This document shows positions 18,201-25,069 of a DNA stretch of 64,000 bases, piece by piece (the first letter of the stretch is position 1; each line of letters starts with the position of its first letter). Below the pieces are notes generated by a model. The model had not been told where the DNA came from. It was given only the letters and a program-made list of their open reading frames with translations, and did no database searches. A program made the translations under genes and the position numbers. Source of the DNA: Tritrichomonas musculus (lineage: Eukaryota; Parabasalia; Tritrichomonadida; Tritrichomonadidae); the NCBI GenBank assembly GCA_039105265.1, contig JAPFFF010000066.1:558001-622000 (forward strand). Direction: 5' to 3'.

Positions 18201-21115
18201 GTTATATTATTAAATATTTTGCCATTGTTATCGACACTAATTCTAAACTGGAAATGATAATCAGCCGCATCTTTTTCTGTACCATCTTTCAATAATATTT
18301 TATATTGTTTAGTACATTTTTCCCATAATGAGTGCATTAACCCTTTGTCATCTAACTCAATCAATTTATTATTTAATTCATCATCTTTGACCATAATTAT
18401 AACACCAGTACATAAAGCATAAGTAGATGCTGTTAATCCGTATAGTCGGCAAGTAGTCTGGCATTTGGTTATTATTCTTTTATTATAGCATCCCTGACAG
18501 TTGTATCCAGTCCAATAACCTTTATTTATATTCGCATCATCTTGTTTCCACATCAATGACCACGTGTTGCCAAAACAATATTCCTTAAATACAAACTCTA
18601 AATTACTTGGAATAACATAATCATCTTCTATATAAAATACCATCTTATAATAATCTTCTGTCTCTGTAATGATTGAAGGCTTATAGAAATAATGAACGTC
18701 GCTTTTGTGTAATTTCAGTGCATTATCAGCCTCAATTATTGAACATTTGATTGCTTTATCTGTTTTCAATGCCGTTGGTGAAAATTGGTTAATAATACTT
18801 AAATCACCACTCATATATAATATGTAAGGGTCAAATGGTAATCGTTTATCAAATGCTATATAATATTTCCCATCTAGTTTATTTTCGTCTGCTGGTCCGA
18901 TTGAGCGTGTTGCAATTAACGAATTATTATTTACAACACAATAATCATTTTCTTGGTCATAAGTGATAACGGGGCAAAGAACTTTATTGGATATAGTTTT
19001 TATATAGAACTCTTTAATATATCTACCATTTTGGTCATAAATAACATTTTTTCTTAACACAACTTTAAATATTTCTTTGTTGTATCTAAGGAATTCTTCA
19101 TTCTTGTCTTCGGGTATATTTAGTAATAATATATTACATTCGGTATTGCTTATAGTATCTGTTATTTGTGTAATCATACTATTTCTGATAAATAAATCAT
19201 TTAACCCTGGTTCAACAGTAAAATTAGAGTCACCTGATGAAGTTGGATGATTGTTGATGTGATTGTTTAATTTGCGTATTAATTTATAAATTGTATCAAC
19301 TATTGAATATTTACTTGGAGTGAATATTTCTTCTAATCTATCAGGCAATTCATCTTCTTCTAATAATTCTGAATTACCCACGCAATCACTTGATAGTACA
19401 GCTAGAGTATAAATCATGCTTCCTACAGCGAAATAAAACCCAGGGTTATCTGTTTTGAAGAAATCATATAAATCTTTCCATGTATTGATTGCTATTTCTT
19501 GTGTTGCTAACGTTTTATCTTTCAAAAATTTTAATATTTCTGAATCATCTTCTGCTGGCGTAGGTAAGAATTCATTTTTTTCACCCCAACTTATTACATA
19601 CTTTTTTAGTTTACCATACTCATCTATGCCATAGCTTAATCCAGGTCCGAAATAGTTATTCCACATTAACTTTGTAAGATTAATAGCAAAATGAGCACCA
19701 GGATTCAATACCCAGCTATTTAATAAAGAGAATGTATGTTTAATAACTAATCCTAATGATTTATAAGTATCGAATACAACATGAATGGCATCTATTAAAG
19801 ACATGTTGACTGATGCCTTATTTTCTTCTAACTCATTTATATCAGCTAAGTTGTTTAAGTCTAGTTTTATATTATTATCTTTATCAACAAATTGCCCTTC
19901 AATAGATGACTCAATAAGAGCATCGGTGTATGATTTGTCTTTATGGACTTTCAGCTTCTTGAAAACAAATTCATCGCCATTCTTCATGCAAACCAATAAC
20001 TCCATTTCATTTAAATTTGTCATGTAATCATTAAACTCACTATTACTTTCTTTCGATGATATCCATGTCTGAATATTATTATTGTTTTCGCTTAATTTTG
20101 TTATCAAGTTGTTTAATGTTGTTGGCTTTTCTTCTTTGATTGTATTTTTATTATCAATATACTTTAACGTATTTAATGAAACTGATGAATCTGGATTAAT
20201 ACCGCTGGTATTGATTTGTTCTATTTTGGTAATCCATTTTTCTATATTAGAAGTTGAAATGCTTAATTGATTAATTAATTCTGTAAATGTATCAACATGT
20301 TTTGATTTAGTTGAATAAGTATAGATATATTGGTCAGGGTTAAGTGATAATTCATCTGGTCCATCTTTTTTTGTCTTTGTTTCTTCAATATAAGTTAAAT
20401 CATTTGATGGTTCGACGATTAGTATCTGGGTAAGACAGATTGTTAATTTCTCTACTTCAGATACCAATTCTTTATATTTCGTTATTGATACTTGATTTGG
20501 AATATAATTGTTTGTTTCAGTATTTAATATAATTGATGTCATTTCTTCATCTTTTAGCAGCGTTGTTTTAAGAAATTCAGCTACTGAAAACGAATCAATA
20601 GAAGCAAGTATTTCGTATATATGGCTTATGATACCTGAAATATTTTCATTATTAGTGTTTAATGCCGCTATGAGATTTTTATATGTTGATACATCTTGCG
20701 AGTCGTCTGCCCCAACTATATTTAGTGAACCATTTGCTAATAAGTCTATATTTGTACCTAATTTATTTAGCAATGAATTTAGATTAGTGGTGCTTGTATT
20801 CAATAACTCGAACAGTTTCTTATAAGTCGTACAATATCCTTCATTGGATATAGTATTGAAATTCTTATCATTAAATCGCCACAACTTATATCCACTAGAA
20901 ATAGGTAAATCAACAAATTTTTCTGGTGTGAATCCTTGCGTACCTATCAAAGTAGCAATTTCATCTTTGTTATAGAGACAATTGAATTGAACCATTTTAT
21001 CTGGGTCATTTGTGTTGTCGAAACTAATTTTATCATCATCAATATTTATTTCTATTTCGTTTGATTTCAGTTTGTTAGCTACTTTACTCTTACATGAATA
21101 TAATGCAATAGACAT
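15254..21115 (-). CDS. giant fibre/spike-like protein of C
   Basis: I chose the ATG at 21115 (MSIALYSCKS) because the B relative starts MSIGLYSIQS; the product is then 1,953 residues. Visible parts: an N-terminal helical region with YNKDEIATLIG; a hydrophobic segment near the end of the first third (FYFAVGSMIYTLAVLSSD); the conserved middle block (ADNALKLHKSDVHYFYK); a Gly/Ala hydrophobic segment (AGVALAIGATGTLMGGLSL); repeated coil-containing modules (IDALHKKIDVLND, IDALNEKIDALAVN); and the phage-fibre-like motif YTKEEADNKYALKTDI. A strand-rich C-terminal domain follows a coiled coil. A virion surface fibre is the best reading; direct evidence is lacking. It is the largest gene in the window and is divergent from the penton-like gene by only 16 bp. 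Confidence 0.75.
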   Translation of the reverse strand: MSIALYSCKSKVANKLKSNEIEINIDDDKISFDNTNDPDKMVQFNCLYNKDEIATLIGTQGFTPEKFVDLPISSGYKLWRFNDKNFNTISNEGYCTTYKKLFELLNTSTTNLNSLLNKLGTNIDLLANGSLNIVGADDSQDVSTYKNLIAALNTNNENISGIISHIYEILASIDSFSVAEFLKTTLLKDEEMTSIILNTETNNYIPNQVSITKYKELVSEVEKLTICLTQILIVEPSNDLTYIEETKTKKDGPDELSLNPDQYIYTYSTKSKHVDTFTELINQLSISTSNIEKWITKIEQINTSGINPDSSVSLNTLKYIDNKNTIKEEKPTTLNNLITKLSENNNNIQTWISSKESNSEFNDYMTNLNEMELLVCMKNGDEFVFKKLKVHKDKSYTDALIESSIEGQFVDKDNNIKLDLNNLADINELEENKASVNMSLIDAIHVVFDTYKSLGLVIKHTFSLLNSWVLNPGAHFAINLTKLMWNNYFGPGLSYGIDEYGKLKKYVISWGEKNEFLPTPAEDDSEILKFLKDKTLATQEIAINTWKDLYDFFKTDNPGFYFAVGSMIYTLAVLSSDCVGNSELLEEDELPDRLEEIFTPSKYSIVDTIYKLIRKLNNHINNHPTSSGDSNFTVEPGLNDLFIRNSMITQITDTISNTECNILLLNIPEDKNEEFLRYNKEIFKVVLRKNVIYDQNGRYIKEFYIKTISNKVLCPVITYDQENDYCVVNNNSLIATRSIGPADENKLDGKYYIAFDKRLPFDPYILYMSGDLSIINQFSPTALKTDKAIKCSIIEADNALKLHKSDVHYFYKPSIITETEDYYKMVFYIEDDYVIPSNLEFVFKEYCFGNTWSLMWKQDDANINKGYWTGYNCQGCYNKRIITKCQTTCRLYGLTASTYALCTGVIIMVKDDELNNKLIELDDKGLMHSLWEKCTKQYKILLKDGTEKDAADYHFQFRISVDNNGKIFNNITYPNYSTLPIYCSCVEWQNYYKNPNEIINLIKTFNRAVIYLTLPDSSDSMRLTFRFGEEVNSTVDVYQYNKAKDCVCIAIIGEYDTIDRMPYKWSDSNIDTTKKDIELYLRKDLVDPLEEINWDSTTNAFKYIIDQQFYDIRPNPNAATTLYTDYNITSSRIITADNITTMRSDLNVLTNNFDVVSYDVKDITSKIDTLRSEMTEQQNKTQYLKSETDKLEIMAGVALAIGATGTLMGGLSLTETGISFGFNGINGSVRCIVESGSRWFGYANELPLHLLSRSIKTDLTPLIEWCNEDIKELTYEDNEDTSVPSVAGVFNICNNVVHAMKPTFKMLCNAINEINNEYISSNELVRDDTIDVVGKFVDGEVHLEAEDVITDGTIKARLMVQKVSEYNDVDYEENFVTINITGGTIEYQGLNNFPSCTLTDKTFVISNPNKLRVSGIQIKENTCLRHKVFTLNDLAYTCDIDALHKKIDVLNDFANSNNKELSNIINNYISKNELTREDVIDVIAETDGTTITLTAEDTISNGVVVFRIFIANNAQKNCYFKFDDGEITEYKGVVENITLGDVVIKPLARSEEFRAEWLNSYERNVNTITIQNTNTNKISGVIIQGNSCTRNMTFTTNDLAYTCDIDALNEKIDALAVNSHNNDAIMTTALNDFPTVDEVNAALDEIKNSMVNMDNLYTKEEADNKYALKTDIISTEKITQELSIATRFVNGTTNDEDKRTYITNLDRDLCNILMKSSLIVKGSCNNEDISGEYLYDSEDVEYYHYKKGENTLSIYYFYYGGTFRYNDNYDVNLESVSYSYKPDVYDEYCIPNMNFVKDNYALKSELDKVKEENVILKDTIAAMEARLAALENILTRINYTFSVPNSTSIRYQFEKPFDAYEATLYLKYHENKDNVVNEKEIKINISFNANITPMYEYQCEPNKIWLNNLEFPLSSSNLMVNPTANFILINTTFFTSNGILAEDNTKNEIHSLL

Positions 21116-21131
21116 TTTAATTAGTAATAAA
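21116..21131. promoter_or_regulatory. 16-bp divergent spacer between fibre-like and penton-like genes (C)
   Basis: The two start codons face away from each other with TTTAATTAGTAATAAA between them. Element B has exactly the same 16-bp distance at 40571-40586 with similar sequence. Any promoter or leader for both genes must fit in, or overlap, the opposite coding region. Confidence 0.55.
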
Positions 21132-21881
21132 ATGTTATATTCAATCCAAAGTACAAATCCAAATGAATATGGCACAGTTTCATTAAACCTTAATATTCCC
21201 TGGAAATGCAGCTACGTTAAATATTATATATCAGCTCTAAATACCAAAGCCAATATACTAATGACGACAGATAAAGATTATTTATTATTCGAGACTGCTG
21301 ATAGTGAAATAAGAATTGAATTCCAGGATATGTATGCTTACAGCCTGAACTATTTGGCTAAATATCTTAATTCATGCCAAAGTATTATAACCTTTAAGAA
21401 CATAAATAATAGAACAATATCATTAACATCTACAGATGATATAACTTTCATTGAAGGAACACATCGAGCTAAGTTAATTACAGGTCTATATAATATTGCT
21501 AATAATGAAAAGATATTCCATTGCGCAAAAAATACTGAAGAATTTGTACCAGATTTGCCTGTACTAGATTTAGCAAATAAATTATACTTGATATCATTGC
21601 AGGGTAATGCAATTGGCGGCCAGATAGGAGATAAAGAATACACACCATCTGTTATTGCAACAATTGATACAATGATAATGGATGGTGAGCCTGTGATATA
21701 TAACTTCGAGAGAGATGGTAAACCAATAAAAATTAAATGTAATACAGACAGCCTGAAGTATATAGAAATGCGGCTGGTTGATTTTATGTACCAGCCCATT
21801 ATACTCAAGTCACCTTTATTCATTACACTGAAAATAAAGCCATCAACAGATGCAAATGTAAAAGATATAATTAGTAAGTAA
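21132..21881 (+). CDS. penton-like minor capsid protein, C
   Basis: I used the ATG at 21132 (MLYSIQSTNP) because the B relative starts MLISMQSRDS; the product is 249 residues. The two share NIPWKCSYVKYY, HRAxLxTGLYN, LYLxSLQGN, EYTPSVI and the end LVDFxxQPIxLKSPLF followed by a final strand. The closing strand-D-x-x-x-x-P-I-strand pattern resembles the end of Polinton/adintovirus penton (single jelly-roll) proteins. The adjacent, divergent fibre-like gene fits, since fibres attach to pentons in related capsids. A second penton-like family sits beside the integrase, so which one forms the vertex is open. Confidence 0.6.
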   Translation: MLYSIQSTNPNEYGTVSLNLNIPWKCSYVKYYISALNTKANILMTTDKDYLLFETADSEIRIEFQDMYAYSLNYLAKYLNSCQSIITFKNINNRTISLTSTDDITFIEGTHRAKLITGLYNIANNEKIFHCAKNTEEFVPDLPVLDLANKLYLISLQGNAIGGQIGDKEYTPSVIATIDTMIMDGEPVIYNFERDGKPIKIKCNTDSLKYIEMRLVDFMYQPIILKSPLFITLKIKPSTDANVKDIISK

Positions 21882-21889
21882 AAATATTT

Positions 21890-22663
21890 TTACTGCTGAA
21901 AGTTATTGAAATAATTATCAACAAGTTCGTGTAATCTAGCCAAACAATCTTTATTAATAATAACAGTACTGGCTTTGACAGTTGCTTCATTACCCGTGAA
22001 GTTTTGTTTGATTATTTTCTTTATATCTTCATTAGGAGTCATAGCAATAGGTAAGTTATCTCTGAAGAACCAATTCCTTTCGGACCTATATATCTGTACC
22101 ATATCATAGAATGTTTTGGTATTTCGTTTTACTAGATGAAGCTTAACATGGCCATCATCACCTTCAATATCTTCTTTCCATATCATATATTTATATGACC
22201 TTTGCTTGTTTTGCGGAACTTGTCTTGGCTTCATTTCTTCTATCTTATTATTCAATTGTTCACGTTGCTTCTGGAATATATCATCAAGTAGTTTCATGAT
22301 ATACCATGCATATGTTGGTGAAGCCCACATAGCTACATGATTAACAAGAAGTCGATGTATATAATATCCTCTAATTCCATTTGGTAAATCATCCCGTTTT
22401 TCGTATATTTTTCGGTCTATGGGAATTCCCATAGTCGCGTTTTTAGCCGATTCTAATAGTTCAACAGTTGATTGATTACGAAACCAATCTGCGCATAACT
22501 TATGAGAATTACAAGCGGTAATGATTGATTGCATCTGATACATATCATCCTTAATAGAATGTATAATACGTAAACGTTCATTGTATTGTATCCATTCATA
22601 GTCATCATTTATTGGTGTAGTAGCAACTGACATATCTGTGTTTGTTTGTGCGTTAACTGACAT
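21890..22663 (-). CDS. KilA-N domain protein, C
   Basis: The 257-residue product has a KilA-N domain at about residues 20-140: an N-terminal segment with KLCADWFRNQSTVELLE, then GYYIHRLLVNHVAMWASPTYAWYIMKLLDDIF, the classic G-x-Y-x-H-x-x-L...A-x-W-x-S-P-x-Y-A signature of this DNA-binding domain from phages and large DNA viruses. A basic linker and a C-terminal alpha/beta domain follow, ending in a helix relative of the A1 scrap at 5544-5693. It is an accessory gene: element B has nothing at this position. It is preceded by the T-run promoter-like motif and is convergent with the penton-like gene, 8 bp apart. Likely a regulator; the target is unknown. Confidence 0.85.
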   Translation of the reverse strand: MSVNAQTNTDMSVATTPINDDYEWIQYNERLRIIHSIKDDMYQMQSIITACNSHKLCADWFRNQSTVELLESAKNATMGIPIDRKIYEKRDDLPNGIRGYYIHRLLVNHVAMWASPTYAWYIMKLLDDIFQKQREQLNNKIEEMKPRQVPQNKQRSYKYMIWKEDIEGDDGHVKLHLVKRNTKTFYDMVQIYRSERNWFFRDNLPIAMTPNEDIKKIIKQNFTGNEATVKASTVIINKDCLARLHELVDNYFNNFQQ

Positions 22664-22680
22664 CTCCCTTTTATAGCAAA

Positions 22681-22690
22681 GAAAAAAATA
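22681..22690 (-). promoter_or_regulatory. T-run motif upstream of the KilA-N gene
   Basis: On the minus strand the sequence reads TATTTTTTTC, 17 bp before the start codon, followed by TATAAAAGGGAG. The next two genes upstream have the same motif at the same distance. Confidence 0.5.
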
Positions 22691-22749
22691 GATTGAAAAT
22701 AAACTTGCGAGTTTTTAGAAGCCTGAAAATTACCTGAAAAATAATGTCA

Positions 22750-22797
22750 GGGTGAATGGGTGAAGATTCACCTTTATATTCACCAGTATATTCACCT
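22750..22797. repeat. nested palindrome, GGTGAA type, copy 1 (C)
   Basis: The half-sites are two GGTGAA-like units, then three TTCACC units spaced by about 6 bp (TTTATA, AGTATA). The inner pair forms GGTGAA-GA-TTCACC; the outer pair can close over it. It lies between the KilA-N start and the end of the T5orf172 gene. Confidence 0.75.
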
Positions 22798-22879
22798 GTA
22801 TAAATATATAATTTATTGCCCGTTAACAGCATTTAATAGAACTGTAATATTTACCTGAAAATTATCTGAAAATAATCTT

Positions 22880-22929
22880 AGGGGTAGCGGGGTACATTTA
22901 CCCCTGTTAGTACCCATGCCGATACCCCT
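22880..22929. repeat. nested palindrome, GGGGTA type, copy 2 (C)
   Basis: The layout is the same as copy 1 in a different sequence: AGGGGTA, GGGGTA-CATT-TACCCC, TACCC, then TACCCCT. The outer 7-bp arms and inner 6-bp arms are both perfect. It lies 16 bp after the stop of the T5orf172 gene. Confidence 0.75.
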
Positions 22930-22945
22930 GTACAAAAATAACTAG

Positions 22946-23716
22946 TTACTCTTTTACTGCAAGTTCACTTACAACTTCATTATATAATTGTTCCATAATA
23001 TCGAATGATATGTTATAGTATTCATCACCTTCTTCGTTTCTTTTAGCTATACCATCTTTCGCCAGATGTTCAAGTCTCTCCTTCATTTTCTTCTCGGCTT
23101 CGAAACCATTCGAAACTATTTCAGTCTTGATGAACGATACATCGCCATTACTTTTCTTGTATGTATGTTCCCTACTTCTTAAGTTAATAGTCCTGCCATA
23201 CTTATATATATTTGTTCCTTCATGCTTCTTGAGTTGAGCTAAGTAAAATATCATCGTTGCATCTTTACATACATATGCATCAACGCCATTCTTATTCTGA
23301 ACTGTAATTATATATCCTAGGTTCTGTAAATCTGTTTGTAATTGTTTTAATGATTTGCATTCGATGCCTTGTTTCTTTAGTTCTTTCTTAATAACTTTAG
23401 TATCGGCACGGTCCATTATCTTTCCATACAGCTTCATAAATCCTTCTAATGTTTTTGGTTCATATTTATCTTTCATCATTTTAACTTGTTCCTTTAATAC
23501 TGTTACCTGCTGTTCTAATATCTCGTTTTGCTTTGTTAATAATTGGTTTTCTTGTTTGGCCTGGTCACATAACAATTCATATTCTTCTATATCTTTGTTA
23601 TCCTTCATTTGCTGAAGTTTCAGTTGTGTTATTTCAGCCCTAGCTTCTTCCAATTCTTTTCTTAGTTGTTCATTCTCTGTAATTAATTGGTTGATAATAT
23701 TTTGTGTTTCTGGCAT
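22946..23716 (-). CDS. coiled-coil plus T5orf172/GIY-YIG-like protein, C
   Basis: The 256-residue product opens with a long coiled coil (residues about 5-95, for example QLKLQQMKDNKDIEEYELLC), then a middle region with KKELKKQGIECKSLKQLQ, and a C-terminal domain from about residue 155 reading FYLAQLKKH...IYKYGRTINLRSREHTYKK...FEAEKKMKERLEH. The Y-x-Y-G-R-T...R-x-x-x-H core and the later E match the T5orf172/MUG113 branch of GIY-YIG nuclease-like domains, often partnered with KilA-N or Bro domains in viruses. Here the KilA-N protein is the neighbour, so the pair may be a split version. It is absent from B. Confidence 0.75.
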   Translation of the reverse strand: MPETQNIINQLITENEQLRKELEEARAEITQLKLQQMKDNKDIEEYELLCDQAKQENQLLTKQNEILEQQVTVLKEQVKMMKDKYEPKTLEGFMKLYGKIMDRADTKVIKKELKKQGIECKSLKQLQTDLQNLGYIITVQNKNGVDAYVCKDATMIFYLAQLKKHEGTNIYKYGRTINLRSREHTYKKSNGDVSFIKTEIVSNGFEAEKKMKERLEHLAKDGIAKRNEEGDEYYNISFDIMEQLYNEVVSELAVKE

Positions 23717-23733
23717 CTCTCTTTTATAGTAAA

Positions 23734-23743
23734 GAAAAAAATA
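23734..23743 (-). promoter_or_regulatory. T-run motif upstream of the T5orf172 gene
   Basis: TATTTTTTTC lies 17 bp before the ATG, and the spacer CTATAAAAGAGAG is almost the same as that of the KilA-N gene, pointing to a shared control module. Confidence 0.5.
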
Positions 23744-23788
23744 AACTAAAAAAAACTCGCTAGTTTAAAGAGCCTGATTTATCGGCTA

Positions 23789-23855
23789 AATAATGTTAGG
23801 GTTATTGGGGTACATCTACCCCTGTTAGTACCCACACAGATACCCTAACATTATT
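23789..23855. repeat. nested palindrome, GGGGTA type, copy 3 (C)
   Basis: The outer arms AATAATGTTAGGGT and ACCCTAACATTATT are a perfect 14-bp inverted repeat; the inner pair is GGGGTA-CATC-TACCCC. The first outer arm and its partner both differ from copy 2 (GTTAGGGT/ACCCTAAC against AGGGGTA/TACCCCT), so pairing is kept while sequence changes. It overlaps the stop codon of the 324-residue gene. Confidence 0.8.
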
Positions 23856-24828
23856 ATTTCCTGTTAACATATCTAACATTATGTGAACGAGTTATAGTAA
23901 ATAAACCAGTTTGTTCTATTTGCTGTTCTAGTTCTGATAAAGTAATATTTAATTTGAATGTTGCCTTATATTTTTTCTGGACATCACTCAATGGGAAACG
24001 ATTTATAGTTGGATAGTTCTTTGTCATGAAAGCTTTAATATCATATCTTGTTTCATCTGCAGTATCAATATATGCAGAATCAATTTCTTCTTGCTCTCTT
24101 AACTCTTCTCTCATTCGTTCAATTTCTGATATACAATAATCATGACCTCTAACAGCTGCTTCACATTTACTACAGTGTTTATTAGCTAGAGCATTTATTT
24201 CTCCAATCTCCCCATTAAGATGTATTATGGCATCGACAACATTTCTGATATCTATATCGCTGATGAAATAACTTGGGTCATAAAATGTTTCTTGCTTTTT
24301 ATCCCATACGTTATGGAAGGTTATTATTCGTAATATTAATCCAATGACTTTGCTAATAAATGACTCATATTCTTTATATGCTTTAGACTCATATAGCTGT
24401 GCAATATTTTTATTAACTTTTTCACATTTCTCTTCGATTATTTGGTGGTTACAATGATACCGAACATAATCATAATTAACTTTACGAATAAACTTCTTTA
24501 TCTCAGCTGAATCTGTTTTTAGTACCTGGATTGGTTCGAATACTGGTATTTCAGGTTTGCGTTTAATAACTTCAGTAATAGGTGGAAGTTGTTTGACTAT
24601 ATTGAATGCATCCATAATTATTTTGGTGTTATTAGGATTGACACAAATGTATTTATTTTCATCAAAGTCACCACTTAATAAATCTACCAATACTTCTTGA
24701 TTCTTTCCAGCTCTCTCTGAATTAAGAAAGTGCTTGGTAATAAGAGAAAAGTTATTTGCATTTATAGGATTGGAAGAATATACAGTAAGAGAATTAAGTT
24801 CAGCAGTCTTATAGCTTTGTGCAATCAT
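23854..24828 (-). CDS. unidentified 324-residue accessory protein, C
   Basis: No family is recognised. The N-terminal 80 residues look globular; a central region has paired Cys and His (YHCNHQIIEEKC at about 129 and KHCSKCEAAVRGHDYC at about 225), which could bind zinc. Residues about 235-260 are acidic and helical, and the last 60 residues (NYPTINRFPLSDVQKKYKA onward) have the look of a small winged-helix domain. It is the third gene of the block between the penton-like gene and pPolB that B lacks, has its own T-run motif upstream and is followed by a nested palindrome. A DNA-binding role is a guess. Confidence 0.6.
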   Translation of the reverse strand: MIAQSYKTAELNSLTVYSSNPINANNFSLITKHFLNSERAGKNQEVLVDLLSGDFDENKYICVNPNNTKIIMDAFNIVKQLPPITEVIKRKPEIPVFEPIQVLKTDSAEIKKFIRKVNYDYVRYHCNHQIIEEKCEKVNKNIAQLYESKAYKEYESFISKVIGLILRIITFHNVWDKKQETFYDPSYFISDIDIRNVVDAIIHLNGEIGEINALANKHCSKCEAAVRGHDYCISEIERMREELREQEEIDSAYIDTADETRYDIKAFMTKNYPTINRFPLSDVQKKYKATFKLNITLSELEQQIEQTGLFTITRSHNVRYVNRK

Positions 24829-24845
24829 CTTCTTTTTAATGCCGA

Positions 24846-24855
24846 GAAAAAAATA
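24846..24855 (-). promoter_or_regulatory. T-run motif upstream of the 324-residue gene
   Basis: TATTTTTTTC lies 17 bp before the ATG, the same distance as at the two preceding accessory genes. Confidence 0.5.
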
Positions 24856-24879
24856 AGTGAAAAATAAACTCGCGAGTTT

Positions 24880-24928
24880 AGGGTAACAGTGTGGGTACTA
24901 ACAGGGGTAAATGTACCCCATTACCCCT
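24880..24928. repeat. nested palindrome, GGGGTA type, copy 4, opposite orientation (C)
   Basis: AGGGTAA, GGGTA, GGGGTA-AATG-TACCCC, then TTACCCCT: three half-sites followed by two, the mirror of copies 2 and 3. It lies in the pPolB/324-residue gene interval. Confidence 0.75.
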
Positions 24929-25010
24929 AAGATTATTTTTAGGCAAATTTAACAGTCCTGTTGAATGCTATAAGATTAATATAATATGGAAAAATATATC
25001 TTGAACTATC

Positions 25011-25060
25011 AGGGTAACAGTACGGGTACTAACAGGGGTAAATGTACCCCATTACCCCTA
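25011..25060. repeat. nested palindrome, GGGGTA type, copy 5, opposite orientation (C)
   Basis: Nearly identical to copy 4. The similarity of the two continues for about 50 bp after the palindrome (AGCAAATTTAACAGTCCTGT in copy 5), which is the very end of the pPolB gene. The pPolB 3' end with its palindrome has therefore been duplicated in tandem (about 100 bp). Confidence 0.8.
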
Positions 25061-25069
25061 AGATTATTT

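Noticed and set aside
17151-20825. Several plus-strand frames of 60-105 codons inside the fibre-like gene of C
   Set aside because: They are shadows of the long minus-strand gene, rich in Ser, Leu, Ile and Phe, and have no counterpart in B.
15254-21115. Prophage or bacterial origin suggested by the tail-fibre-like motif
   Set aside because: The surrounding genes are eukaryotic Polinton-type, no bacterial phage head or tail genes are present, and no Shine-Dalgarno pattern is seen.
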